Shown here piece after piece: positions 1 to 7,738 of a DNA stretch of 64,000 nucleotides (within the stretch, counting starts at the first letter, position 1; every line of letters begins with the position of its first letter). Under the pieces are notes generated by a model. It was not told the origin of the DNA. It searched no databases and saw nothing but the letters and a program-made list of their open reading frames with translations. The stretch lies in IMG/VR virus record IMGVR_UViG_3300036772_000557, positions 26,449 to 90,448 of that record; one strand, 5' to 3'. The stretch is from a virus. The translations under genes and the position numbers were made by a program.

Positions 1-17
1 TCGAGAGCGCGGAATGA
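1..17 (+). CDS. 3' end of an upstream small gene (partial)
   Basis: The first 17 bases read in one frame as Glu-Ser-Ala-Glu followed by TGA. The TGA overlaps the ATG of the next gene as ATGA. The next gene ends with the same four residues and the same junction, so this is probably the tail of one more member of the small-gene run. Only four codons are present. Confidence 0.35.
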
Positions 18-247
18 CCGATAGAGAAGACCGCCTAGAAGAGGCGCTTCACCGCATTATCGCTTGGGCAGAGGCGTACCCCTTGGACGCATTCCCGGAG
101 CCGACCAAGGAATATTATAAGAAGGCGCACGAAGTGCTGACTGCGAACGGGATGACGTTAGATCGCTTATCTGCCGCCGCCATGCGGCATGTTATAAGGG
201 GAGTCGGAAAGATCGCGCGTGACGCATTGACGGAGAGCGCGGAATGA
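14..247 (+). CDS. Small conserved phage protein, unknown function
   Basis: A 77-residue soluble, acidic, probably helical protein. The sequence AYPLDAFPEPT near residue 20 and the MRHVIRGVGKIARDAL tail are of a type I recall from many rhizobial phage and prophage small proteins, none with a known role. Its ATG overlaps the previous stop as ATGA, and its own stop overlaps the next start at 244 in the same way. The GAGAGCGCGG just before each start supplies the GGAG-like ribosome site. No membrane segment or catalytic motif is seen. Confidence 0.7.
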   Translation: MTDREDRLEEALHRIIAWAEAYPLDAFPEPTKEYYKKAHEVLTANGMTLDRLSAAAMRHVIRGVGKIARDALTESAE

Positions 248-543
248 CCGAGAGGAGCGAGCTTGTGGAACGATATCTCGGCATATTCCTTAGACATATG
301 GAGCAATCCGCCCCGAACAGCGCGACAGCCGACAATGCGAGTCGGGCCGCAGAATCACTGGTCGACGCGGTCCGCGAGGAGGGGCGGCGAGGGGCCGTGG
401 AGGATCTGGCCGAACTCCAAATGTATCGAGAAGCCGCCGTATATGACGCTTGCATGGGCGGGGCCACATTCAGAACCTGGAATAGATCGGCGCTTGACCG
501 CGCTCGCAAAGTGACAGAGCAGCGGAAGGAGAGCGCGGCCTGA
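244..543 (+). CDS. Small phage protein, unknown function
   Basis: A 99-residue helical, charged protein translationally coupled to the preceding gene by an ATGA overlap. It ends KESAA, close to the ESAE endings of its two predecessors, because the same GGAGAGCGCGG segment that serves as ribosome site closes each gene. There are no signal peptide, cysteine motif or recognised domain. It is the last gene of the left plus-strand run before a 140-base gap. Probably an early or regulatory accessory gene, by position only. Confidence 0.6.
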   Translation: MTERSELVERYLGIFLRHMEQSAPNSATADNASRAAESLVDAVREEGRRGAVEDLAELQMYREAAVYDACMGGATFRTWNRSALDRARKVTEQRKESAA

Positions 544-614
544 CAGAGCCTCCGCGTTTCTTGGCGAAGTTGCGTCTGTGTCCGGCGCCCCGTTAATCCC
601 GAGTATTTTACTGT

Positions 615-632
615 TGCAATTCCCGCATTGCA
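615..632. promoter_or_regulatory. Inverted repeat, possible operator
   Basis: A perfect 6-base dyad, TGCAAT / ATTGCA, separated by TCCCGC. It lies about 50 bases upstream of the probable start of the AT-hook protein gene at 684. No convincing -35/-10 pair was found around it. It could be an autoregulatory site for the DNA-binding protein encoded just downstream; this rests on position and symmetry alone. Confidence 0.3.
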
Positions 633-683
633 GTGATAAGCGCCACAGAGTGATCAACCATGATCAAGGTTTGCGAGGCAGAC

Positions 684-1211
684 ATGACTATGACACCAGC
701 GATGCTGGTAGCAGAGAAGACCCGGCTCACGGAGCGCATCGCCAAAATCGACATCGACCGCACCAGGTTGGCGACTGAACTGTACGACATCGAAGCCGCC
801 GAGCGGGCGATGGCGAAATTCGGGACGCCGGGCGCCGCAGCGCAGCGCGCAAGGGGACGACCGAGGAAGGAGGGTATTCAGCCGGCGGCGACGGAAACGG
901 TGCATGAGGCGACCAAGCCGACCAAGCCGACCAAGCCGACCACCAATAAGATCGCTCGCCCGCGGGCCGGAGGGGCAAAGGCCGCCACCGGTAACATGTC
1001 CCTGTCCGATGCAGTGCTGGCGGCCTGCGCCTCGTTCTCCGGCGGCGCGGAGCCGTCGAAAATTCTGACCGTTGTGGAGCGGCAACGCGGTATCACCGTG
1101 CGTCCGAACCACGTTGGGGCCGCGCTGGCGCGCCACGAGCGTGCCGGCCGCCTGAACAAGCACGACGGGCTCTGGTTCGTGCCAGAGGCCGCCAAGGCTA
1201 TCGCCGCCTGA
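684..1211 (+). CDS. AT-hook / winged-helix-like DNA-binding protein
   Basis: About 175 residues from the ATG at 684, which has GAGG six bases upstream; an earlier in-frame ATG at 660 lacks such a site. The N-terminus is a coiled coil (TRLTERIAKIDIDRTRL). It is followed by an AT-hook-like RGRPRKEG, a TKP tripeptide repeat and a C-terminal domain (SLSDAVLAACASF to GLWFVPEA) with the look of a winged helix: a helix-turn-helix over ITVRPNHVGAALARHE, then a GRLNKHDGLWFV hairpin. Probably binds DNA as a regulator or nucleoid-type protein. Transcription ends at the bidirectional terminator at 1235-1276. Confidence 0.6.
   Translation: MTMTPAMLVAEKTRLTERIAKIDIDRTRLATELYDIEAAERAMAKFGTPGAAAQRARGRPRKEGIQPAATETVHEATKPTKPTKPTTNKIARPRAGGAKAATGNMSLSDAVLAACASFSGGAEPSKILTVVERQRGITVRPNHVGAALARHERAGRLNKHDGLWFVPEAAKAIAA
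911..942 (+). repeat. 9-base tandem repeat (GACCAAGCC x3.5)
   Basis: Three full copies and a partial copy of GACCAAGCC inside the AT-hook gene, encoding a Thr-Lys-Pro repeat in the linker between the AT hook and the C-terminal domain. In-frame copy changes would lengthen or shorten the linker without breaking the gene. Confidence 0.8.
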
Positions 1212-1234
1212 GCAAAGTACGACCTGCAGGAATC

Positions 1235-1276
1235 AAAAAAGCCTGTCAGCCCCCCGCAAGGGGACTGACAGGCTTT
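1235..1276. terminator. Bidirectional rho-independent terminator
   Basis: A strong hairpin with stem AGCCTGTCAG plus a run of C/G pairs around the loop CGCAA, flanked by AAAAAA on the left and TTT on the right. It works in both directions and sits between the convergent genes ending at 1211 (plus) and 1308 (minus). Confidence 0.85.
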
Positions 1277-1307
1277 CCGTTCTTTGATGCGGTGTCGTCT
1301 TAGAGGG

Positions 1308-1592
1308 TTACGGCTTCTCCCCTCTGGCGATAGCGATCGCCTTCGCTAATGCCCTGTCAGCTGCGGCCGTCGCGGGCAGCAGGCCGGTCTGCTTAGCGTG
1401 ACCGAACAGCAACGCCGCTAGCTCGAGATAGCGATAAATGCGGGCGAGCCTGGTCCCGGCGGCCGGCGTCGGCGTTATCGACGTGATGACCGAGGCCGCG
1501 ATGACGATCGAGCCCACAACCGAGAGCGCCGTCTTGACCTGCTCCGCGGTCGGGATGAGCTGGCTCAGCGTCGAGAGAGAGCAACCGTCCAT
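1308..1592 (-). CDS. Holin-like small membrane protein
   Basis: 94 residues with one clear hydrophobic segment (VKTALSVVGSIVIAASVITS, about residues 19-38), then TPTPAAGT and an amphipathic helix. Small proteins of this layout with a TPTPA turn are common next to lysin genes in rhizobial phages, although I recall no verified holin among them. It starts two bases after the end of the lysozyme-like gene at 1594 and is the last gene of the minus-strand operon before the terminator. Role in lysis is inferred from position and topology. Confidence 0.55.
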   Translation of the reverse strand: MDGCSLSTLSQLIPTAEQVKTALSVVGSIVIAASVITSITPTPAAGTRLARIYRYLELAALLFGHAKQTGLLPATAAADRALAKAIAIARGEKP

Positions 1593-1593
1593 T

Positions 1594-2691
1594 TCAGCGG
1601 CCGCAGGGGGAATTGAGCAGCAACCGGCGAAGGTCGCCGGGCGGGCAGACCGCTAGCGGCTCCTTGTCCCATTTTGCGCTCTCATTTGAGGGCATTGAAA
1701 TCGCATGCAAATCCGCCTCCTGCGCGGGCGGGAAAATAAACATGGCCTTGGGTGCCGGGCCGTCCGCCCGCTGCATTCCGAGCAGCAGCATCGCAGCTGC
1801 GGCGGCTATCATCGGCACCCGCGCGATCATCGCCCGGGCCGCGGCCGCGATCGGCGCGAACACCGGGTGCGCCAGATCAAGGACGAGATGTGCCACGGCC
1901 GGCGGCGCCGCCGGCTTAACCACCGATATTGTGATCACCTGATCGGCTCCCCTCAGCGTCGTCGGGCCGAGCGCGAGAGGCGTGATTGCGAGTTCCATGC
2001 CCGCGATGCTCGCGGAGCAGACCGACGGGTCGTCGGGCGCGATCAGATCGGCGGGAATATCCGTCACTGCCGCGCCCGAGGCGTCTGTCGCGGAGAGGAT
2101 CGCGATCGTGCATTGCTGGTCGAGCGGGATCTCGAGGAGCGAGGGGGGCGGTGTGTCGATCGGGAACATGGCCAAGCTCTGAGCGTAGCGGGCCGGGAAA
2201 TTTGCATCCGCTCCAGCTGGCCAAGTCGCAATCAGCGCCGGGCTTACCGTATCAAGCTGCCCGGCCTGGAGCGCCGCGAGCAGATCGCCGCCGGCACGGA
2301 CTTTGAAATCGCGAACCGCGAGGACCCAGTTATTCGTGATCTGGCTCTGCGGCTCGACCTTGGAGTCGCCGGTCAGCGCGGCGATCTCGCCATAAGTCTG
2401 CGGCTCGTCCTGCCATACCCCGAAAGCGTGCGTGTTGTGCGCGGCATTGCCGCCCCAAGCGGGAAAGACGTCGAGCGCGTCGGTCCATTGGTGAAACCCG
2501 AATTCGCACCGGAACGGCGACCAGCTGTAGGGCCAGGCGAGCGGATCGCCGACCAGCGACTCGATCGATAGTGCGAGCATGGCCGCCTTGGCCTCTCGCG
2601 GGAGCGGCGATTTCGCGAGCTCGGCGATGACCTCACGCGCCGGGATGAAACTGATAGTCGCGGGGAGCCCCTCGACGGCAAGATCCGACAT
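1594..2691 (-). CDS. Candidate lysozyme-like protein with Ig-like domain and C-terminal membrane segment
   Basis: 365 residues. Residues 1-130 resemble lysozyme/transglycosylase-fold lysins: a helical start, an SIES segment at 42-45 whose Glu44 would be the catalytic acid, and a THAFGVWQDEP segment like the GxxQ/GLWQ motif of such enzymes. Residues about 190-270 look like an Ig-type beta domain (SATDASGAAV, IAGMELAITP). Residues about 290-310 form a hydrophobic helix (VPMIAAAAAMLLLGM). No N-terminal signal is seen. Position beside the holin-like gene supports a lysis role. Alternatively a membrane-anchored virion protein; the catalytic assignment is tentative. Confidence 0.45.
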   Translation of the reverse strand: MSDLAVEGLPATISFIPAREVIAELAKSPLPREAKAAMLALSIESLVGDPLAWPYSWSPFRCEFGFHQWTDALDVFPAWGGNAAHNTHAFGVWQDEPQTYGEIAALTGDSKVEPQSQITNNWVLAVRDFKVRAGGDLLAALQAGQLDTVSPALIATWPAGADANFPARYAQSLAMFPIDTPPPSLLEIPLDQQCTIAILSATDASGAAVTDIPADLIAPDDPSVCSASIAGMELAITPLALGPTTLRGADQVITISVVKPAAPPAVAHLVLDLAHPVFAPIAAAARAMIARVPMIAAAAAMLLLGMQRADGPAPKAMFIFPPAQEADLHAISMPSNESAKWDKEPLAVCPPGDLRRLLLNSPCGR

Positions 2692-2730
2692 TGCGTCTCT
2701 ACCTTTGGGAAAGCGCCGTGGCGCTAATTG

Positions 2731-3183
2731 TCAGGAGCGAGGCTCTCTCGACTGAGCCTGCAAATAGCACCAGAGCAGCGCTCCAACATGGAACGCGGCG
2801 GCCAGCATCGCGGGCGACTGATCGGCGATCAGAAAGGAATGATGGCGAGGCACGCCATCGGCGAACGTTGCGAGCCGCATCGCTTGCCACGCACTCAAGG
2901 CGGCCACCAACAGAACAATCTGCTGAGGCAGCATGCACGCCACCGTGCTAAGCCCGCGCATCTGCCGGAGGAGCGGCACCAGGGCAAGGCCAGCAACGAA
3001 CACGAGCAGCCACGGAAGTGTTGGGCCGATCTCGGCCAATTGGGATACGGCCGTGACGGATCTCGGCCCGTCCGGAGTCGGATCAATCCACAGGGTCAGC
3101 GCCCACACGAGATGCAATGACGAGCAATACCCAACGATCAAATGACCGCGAAAACGCATCAGGCTGCGGTGCAATTCACTCAT
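2731..3183 (-). CDS. Polytopic membrane protein, unknown function
   Basis: About 150 residues from an ATG that overlaps the previous gene's stop as ATGA; an upstream extension of the frame is only the shadow of that gene. Four hydrophobic segments are visible (for example GYCSSLHLVWALTLWI, LPWLLVFVAGLALVPLL and IVLLVAALSAWQAM). It pairs with the next membrane protein upstream, and both lie in the chain of overlapping small genes leading to the lysis genes. No family recognised. Confidence 0.6.
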   Translation of the reverse strand: MSELHRSLMRFRGHLIVGYCSSLHLVWALTLWIDPTPDGPRSVTAVSQLAEIGPTLPWLLVFVAGLALVPLLRQMRGLSTVACMLPQQIVLLVAALSAWQAMRLATFADGVPRHHSFLIADQSPAMLAAAFHVGALLWCYLQAQSREPRS

Positions 3184-3572
3184 GAACCCAGCAGCCCATA
3201 CGCCAGGAGATATGCGGCGATTAGGGAAGCGATCAGGCCGCGGACAATTATTTCTACGGCAATCCGCTGGTCTGAGAATGAATGAGAGATCCGCCAGCAC
3301 GGTACTAGGTGGACGATTGTCCCTGCCAGAATCATCGCGTCTGGAAGGATCACCAAATCGACAACCGGCAGGTTCTCAATGTTGTTATGGAAGAAATTGA
3401 AATGTCGTAAAAAGGTCCCAGCCTGCACCAGGGCGATCCCTAGCATCAGGACCGGCAACAGGCCCGCCGCCGCATCGGTTCGCACCTTGCGCCACCACAG
3501 GGCGTAGCGGATGCTGGTCTCGCAGCAGACGCCGATCAGCAGGAGGCGCAGGACCAGAACCAGGATGTTCAT
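3180..3572 (-). CDS. Polytopic membrane protein, unknown function
   Basis: 130 residues with about four transmembrane segments, beginning MNILVLVLRLLLIGV. It overlaps its upstream and downstream neighbours by ATGA, so the three genes are translated as a coupled set. The membrane cluster next to lysozyme and holin candidates suggests envelope or lysis functions, but no motif identifies it. Confidence 0.6.
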   Translation of the reverse strand: MNILVLVLRLLLIGVCCETSIRYALWWRKVRTDAAAGLLPVLMLGIALVQAGTFLRHFNFFHNNIENLPVVDLVILPDAMILAGTIVHLVPCWRISHSFSDQRIAVEIIVRGLIASLIAAYLLAYGLLGS

Positions 3573-3757
3573 TGCCGGAGGGCCCGCTCCAACCTCCGGA
3601 GCTCCTCCCGCAACTTCAGCGCTTCCGTATGCATGTGTTCGGCCGCGCGAGTCATCGCGCGCCGCTCTGGCTCATCGCGCAATGGCGCGATCGGGAACAA
3701 TTTTAGGCACTCCACAATTACTGTCATCATGCGCCTCAAGCGGTTCATCGTCGCCAC
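3569..3757 (-). CDS. Small coiled-coil protein
   Basis: 62 residues, basic, ending in a heptad-like helix (TEALKLREELRRLERALRQ). The stop overlaps the next start as ATGA, and the start lies inside the end of the upstream gene at 3745. Unknown role; the overlaps and the good coiled coil argue that it is real. Confidence 0.5.
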   Translation of the reverse strand: MATMNRLRRMMTVIVECLKLFPIAPLRDEPERRAMTRAAEHMHTEALKLREELRRLERALRQ

Positions 3758-4008
3758 GACCCGGGAAAGATTTGCCCGCGAAGCTCGGCTATTTGAATTG
3801 TCAGGGTCGCTAGGGAATCCGCTATCGCCTCGAAGGCTTTGGCGCGGACCGCGGCTTCTTCTTTGGCGGTCAGCCTGTCGCGTTCTCGGTCGATCCTGGA
3901 CTGGTTGAACAGCCAGGCTTGATAGATATTGCCGAGCAGCAAAGTCAGAGCGACGGTGCCGATCGCGCTCTGTAACGCCTCGATCAGGCCGTTATAGAGC
4001 GCGCCCAT
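3745..4008 (-). CDS. Single-span membrane protein with coiled coil
   Basis: 87 residues from the ATG at 4008, five bases after the gene ending at 4014, with AAGG upstream. The longer frame to 4362 is rejected because it would run antisense-like through a real neighbour. The N-terminal helix IGTVALTLLLGNIYQAWLF spans the membrane. It is followed by a charged coiled coil (SRIDRERDRLTAKEEAAV). The layout fits a holin, antiholin or spanin-type accessory protein, but no family is recognised. Confidence 0.5.
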   Translation of the reverse strand: MGALYNGLIEALQSAIGTVALTLLLGNIYQAWLFNQSRIDRERDRLTAKEEAAVRAKAFEAIADSLATLTIQIAELRGQIFPGSWRR

Positions 4009-4013
4009 CGCCT

Positions 4014-4223
4014 TTAGCGCCGGCGCCCGACGATGCGGATCCCGCGCGGCCCGAAGCTCAGCGTTTTGGTTTCGGTGGTCCCGTATGCGGTGACCTGCAG
4101 GCAGCACTCCCCGGTAGTCTCGTCGGCGGCAACGATTTCGCCCGGCACATCGGTGTAGTTGTCGGTACGGACGATCCTGTAACGCCGCTTGACGGCGTCG
4201 GTTTGCCAGCCTTCGAGTTTCAT
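4014..4223 (-). CDS. Small conserved phage protein (MKLEGWQ type)
   Basis: 69 residues, beta-rich, beginning MKLEGWQTDAVKRRYRIVRT and ending in an RGIRIVGRRR tail. Similar short proteins recur in rhizobial phages beside tail genes; their function is unknown. A GGAGG site lies eight bases before the ATG. No signal peptide. Confident as a gene, not in function. Confidence 0.65.
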   Translation of the reverse strand: MKLEGWQTDAVKRRYRIVRTDNYTDVPGEIVAADETTGECCLQVTAYGTTETKTLSFGPRGIRIVGRRR

Positions 4224-4237
4224 TTGGTAGCCTCCAT

Positions 4238-4699
4238 TTAAAATAGCCGCATCTTGACGGCTGCGCCTGCAGCATCCGCGGCGGTGATTGACAACTGTTT
4301 GGTCCCGTCGTCCCCGACGGTGAGCGAGCGCGCCAGCACCAGCTGCATCCCCCGAACGGCAATAAAGCTGGGATCGCTAGAAGTCAGCGTAATTGCGCCG
4401 ACGGCCGGAACCGTTCCGTCCGAATATTGCACGGTGGCGGTGGCAACTACGGTGCCGGCTGGAGAATTATCCGGGATGCTCGGAGCCGGCGGCGCGACCG
4501 ACATCACCAGCGTGCGCGCGGGTGGCGGCGGTGGGTTTTTAATGGTGACCAGCGAGCGCGAGTTCGTGTCTGTATTAACGAGCAGGTTTAACAGCAGGGT
4601 TTTCTTCGCGTCATAGATGCGGATCGCCACCTGTTTTGACGGCAGCTTGGCCTCGTCGATAACGATGCTGTGCGCATTCGCGAGTGTTTGGGCGGCCAT
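4238..4699 (-). CDS. Structural/tail accessory protein with Ig-like SDG domain
   Basis: 153 residues: a beta-rich N-terminal part (1-55), a PPPPPA linker, and an Ig-like domain (about 65-150) with IPDNSPAGTVVATATVQYSDG and GMQLVLARSLTVGDDG. The same domain recurs in at least five other proteins of this window. The start overlaps the stop of the larger upstream gene as TGATG, so the two are coupled and probably act together at the virion surface. No signal peptide. Confidence 0.55.
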   Translation of the reverse strand: MAAQTLANAHSIVIDEAKLPSKQVAIRIYDAKKTLLLNLLVNTDTNSRSLVTIKNPPPPPARTLVMSVAPPAPSIPDNSPAGTVVATATVQYSDGTVPAVGAITLTSSDPSFIAVRGMQLVLARSLTVGDDGTKQLSITAADAAGAAVKMRLF

Positions 4700-5802
4700 C
4701 AGGACAAGTCCTCTTCGGCACAGATCTCAAAGTCAAGAATCGCGCCGCTCGGCAACGTATCGCCGTTGCAATTGATGCAGATGAAATCATTGAGCCCGCG
4801 TAGCTCGATAGCCTTAACCGTGTCGCCGAAGGTCCAGATCGCGTCCGTACTCGGTCCGGTCGCCGCGACGTTCAGATACATGCGCTTGACGCCGGCATGG
4901 CCGCCTGCCGCAGTGCCGAGCGACCCGTAATTCGCGGTCTGGACATAGGAGACCGTGAGCGTCGCCGCCGCATCGTTGATGTCGTGCTGGAAAGCCGTGA
5001 TTGCGGTAAGCGTCGCCGATCCGAGTGTCCCGGCCGTCGAGCGCCGGATTATCTGGGCTGTAAGCTGGCCGGCTGTCGTCGCTTTGCCGCCGACCTTGAT
5101 GTATTTGATGCGGCCGGTCTTCGAAGCCGAGCCCTGGATCACGAGCACGTCGGTTGGCGTCGCTACCGGCGTGATGCCGGTCACCGAATAGCGATAGGTC
5201 GCCTTGGTCCCGTCTTGTGAGACAAGCGTAACCCCGGGACCGCCCGGCGCCTGCCGCGCTTGGTTGAACTTAAAAGCCGACGCGGTGTACGACGCGGTGT
5301 GCGTGAACAACGCGCCGCCGGCAGGGAACTGCACAGAGATGCTGGTGTTGGCGACGACCGCGGTGATCAGCGCCGATTCGTAGCTCGCCGTTCCGGGCTC
5401 GAAATTGGCCGTCCCGCCGACCACAAATCCGGTCGTGTTGGCGGTATTGAGTGTCGCCGTAACCGTTGCGGCAGCGCACGACGAGGTCATGGTCGTGAGA
5501 AATTCCTGTGCGAGGCTCGGCGCCGACGCGGGCACACCCCTCGCGGAAATCAGGTCGGAGCCGGCGTTGCGGAGCACGTCGAAATAGAGGCCCGCAGCGT
5601 TGCGCACCTTGACGACCGCGCCGACCAGCATGCTGTAGACGCCGCTGCCCAGGTTCTGGTTCTCGGCCGTATGGTTATCCACCACCGCCTGAACGCCGGT
5701 GACCGGGTCGGTGACGGAGGAGGAACTGACGTGCTGGCCGCTGACGACCTGAGTTTTCAGCGTCTGCGTGGTGCCGGAGGCGTCGGTAATATTAAGAGCC
5801 AA
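4699..5802 (-). CDS. Virion structural protein, probably tail-associated
   Basis: 367 residues, rich in Thr, Ser, Ala and Gly and in predicted beta strands. The start is TTG at 5802 with GGAG eight bases upstream; no ATG fits. The N-terminal MALNITDASGTTQTLKTQV and the Gly/Thr-rich body resemble phage tail or baseplate decoration proteins. It is coupled to the Ig-domain protein downstream. Function inferred from composition and position after the tail hub and fibre genes. Confidence 0.5.
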   Translation of the reverse strand: MALNITDASGTTQTLKTQVVSGQHVSSSSVTDPVTGVQAVVDNHTAENQNLGSGVYSMLVGAVVKVRNAAGLYFDVLRNAGSDLISARGVPASAPSLAQEFLTTMTSSCAAATVTATLNTANTTGFVVGGTANFEPGTASYESALITAVVANTSISVQFPAGGALFTHTASYTASAFKFNQARQAPGGPGVTLVSQDGTKATYRYSVTGITPVATPTDVLVIQGSASKTGRIKYIKVGGKATTAGQLTAQIIRRSTAGTLGSATLTAITAFQHDINDAAATLTVSYVQTANYGSLGTAAGGHAGVKRMYLNVAATGPSTDAIWTFGDTVKAIELRGLNDFICINCNGDTLPSGAILDFEICAEEDLS

Positions 5803-5912
5803 TGCAAATGCTCCGCGAGAAATAAAAGATCAAGACCAAAGGAACCACCAATAACGGCGTGCACTATGCCGCCCAGCGGTAAGCGTCGCCAACAAACAGA
5901 GATCCATTTGAT

Positions 5913-6863
5913 TCACACGAGTTGGTCGACCTGGAACGTACCCTTCCAAGTCGCGAATTGATCATTCGCGAATTGCTGATCGGTCGAGGCATATCCTGCG
6001 ACGCTGGTGCGTTCCAGGTTGTAGGTATCATCGGGGAACGGCACTACCGCGATCGGCGATGACTTGCCGTTGATTACTGCGAGGGCGAGCGGCCGCGAAA
6101 AAACCTGATCGCCGCGACCGACATAGATCCCATCCTGCAGCAGGAAATCGACGCCGAGGCTGAGTCGCCGGCTGATCGGGCGTTTGACGACATAGGTCGA
6201 GCCGAAGGTGACCCGGGTCACGTCGGAAAGATCGATGGTCGAGATCGACCAGCCGTAGGACATATTGACCGGCGCTTGCCAGATCTCGCAGGCGCCGAGG
6301 AACCCGATCTGAACCGGGATGATGCTGCCGCTGACCGAGACGTTTATCGAGTTGGCGCTTACTGGAACCGGCGGTACAAAAAATCGCGGCCGACCGAGCG
6401 CATACCATTCGACGGCCGGATAGACGCCGTTTCCGTCGTTCGCCCAGGCCGGCACATTCCCGCTCGTGTAAGTCCCCGCGGTGACCGAGATCGTGGCGCT
6501 GACGTCGGCGATAAGATTCTGAATGTGGATGAGGCCGATCGTGCGCGTTGCGCCGAGATTGAGCGTGAAGCTGACACTGCCGCCACTCGCGATCGCGGTC
6601 AGCTGAGGTCGCGGGATAAGCATGTTGCTCGCTGGCGCGTTCGCCTGAAATCCACCTCCGGTGATGCTGGCTCCCGGTGCCTGGCCCCAATCGTAGTAGG
6701 ACACGATGAGGTAGCGGTTCCCGCTGCCAAAGCTGGGGCCTGGCCCCGGCAGGGGGGGTGGCCCACCTGGCGGAGGTGGCGGCGGCGGCGGCGCCGATAT
6801 GGTCGGTGGGGTGCCTGGCGGTGCTGGTGGCTGGCCTGGGGGGGTTGGCGGACCAATCGGCAT
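5913..6863 (-). CDS. Tail protein with proline-rich leader and discoidin-like core
   Basis: 316 residues. Residues 1-45 form a proline-rich leader starting MPIGPPTPPGQPPAPPG, nearly the same as the leader of the 906-residue tail hub protein at 8497-11217. The core is of a type found in distal tail or tail-attached proteins: a jelly-roll part with IGLIHIQNLIADVSATISVT, then IGFLGACEIW and a SYGWSISTIDLSDVTR segment. It ends FATWKGTFQVDQLV. Ribosome site GCGGAGGC lies upstream, as in the 8497 gene. Likely part of the tail tip. Confidence 0.6.
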   Translation of the reverse strand: MPIGPPTPPGQPPAPPGTPPTISAPPPPPPPPGGPPPLPGPGPSFGSGNRYLIVSYYDWGQAPGASITGGGFQANAPASNMLIPRPQLTAIASGGSVSFTLNLGATRTIGLIHIQNLIADVSATISVTAGTYTSGNVPAWANDGNGVYPAVEWYALGRPRFFVPPVPVSANSINVSVSGSIIPVQIGFLGACEIWQAPVNMSYGWSISTIDLSDVTRVTFGSTYVVKRPISRRLSLGVDFLLQDGIYVGRGDQVFSRPLALAVINGKSSPIAVVPFPDDTYNLERTSVAGYASTDQQFANDQFATWKGTFQVDQLV

Positions 6864-6979
6864 TGCGTCGCACTGCCTCCGCCGCTAATGATGTGAGACC
6901 AGCCCATGCTGGGGGTAGGATCGCACCAGGGGAGAGGCTACGGCCTTTCCCCCCTTTTGCGGGGCTCAGAGCGCGTGTT

Positions 6980-7738
6980 TTACTGCGTCGCCTGGATCGT
7001 CACGTTTTCGATGGTGCCAGCCGCCGCGCCGACGCCCGGGCCCGACGGGTTGATGATAAGGTTCGAGCCGCTGATCGCGTAGACCCCGCCGCCGTCGTTG
7101 TATGGCGCGGCAAACCCGAGCGTGCCGGTAAAGGTCGATCCGTCGCTCCAGGAAGCGGTGATCGTGCCGACCGTCGACCCGAGGGCCGCATTATCGACAA
7201 TCGCAGGAGAAACGGGTGAGACCGAAACGCTGAGCGTGATGTCGCGCGTGATCGCCTGCAGGCTCCAAAATGTCGCGGCGCACTGCGTGTCGGCGCATCC
7301 CATGAGCCATCTTGAGCCGTTCCATTTGGCGACTACAAAGGCGAGGTAAACCCAGGATCCGGAGAGATCTCCCGAAGACAGGCTGAGATCCGCAGTTGCC
7401 AAACCCGGATAAAAACTGCCGAAAAGCGCCTGAGAGGATGTGAGCGCGACTTGCGTCCAACTCGCTCCGTCGGTGCTGTAATAAGCAAATTTGTAGACGT
7501 ATTCGGTGGTGTCGGTGGCTGAGCCTACCGTGAGGGTGGTAGCGGCCGTCGTGCAATCGACGCTGCCGAGCAGCGAGTTCGGCGGATTGAACAGGTCGTA
7601 AGCACCTGCCCAGCCCGCAGGGACGGGAAGGGACTTGGAATAATATTCGGTGCAGCTGCCGAGCGCATGAGCCGGTCCGGCGCCGAGGCTGATCGCTGCG
7701 ATTAAAGCGGCGATGGCGGTGAGCGTCCGGAAACTCAT
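6980..7738 (-). CDS. Secreted protein with C-terminal Ig-like SDG domain
   Basis: 253 residues from an ATG at 7738 that overlaps the previous stop as ATGA. It begins with a clear Sec signal peptide (MSFRTLTAIAALIAAISL, cleavage after PAHA). The body (about 26-165) is beta-rich with four cysteines and YYSTDGASWTQVALTS, a BNR/sialidase-type hairpin. The last 85 residues are the Ig-like domain with WSDGSTFTGTLGFAAPYNDG. A Sec signal in a protein embedded among tail genes is unusual. It may be exported rather than packaged. Confidence 0.6.
   Translation of the reverse strand: MSFRTLTAIAALIAAISLGAGPAHALGSCTEYYSKSLPVPAGWAGAYDLFNPPNSLLGSVDCTTAATTLTVGSATDTTEYVYKFAYYSTDGASWTQVALTSSQALFGSFYPGLATADLSLSSGDLSGSWVYLAFVVAKWNGSRWLMGCADTQCAATFWSLQAITRDITLSVSVSPVSPAIVDNAALGSTVGTITASWSDGSTFTGTLGFAAPYNDGGGVYAISGSNLIINPSGPGVGAAAGTIENVTIQATQ

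Noticed and set aside
1705-2571. Plus-strand open frame opposite the lysozyme-like gene
   Set aside because: Arg-rich, low-complexity product typical of a GC shadow. The minus frame has coherent domains and coupling to the holin-like gene.
4009-4362. N-terminal extension of the coiled-coil membrane protein frame
   Set aside because: Overlaps the real 69-residue gene at 4014-4223 and reads as low-complexity Arg-rich sequence.
6946-6966. GC hairpin CCCC/GGGG between two tail genes
   Set aside because: Short stem and no T-run in either direction; not convincing as a terminator.
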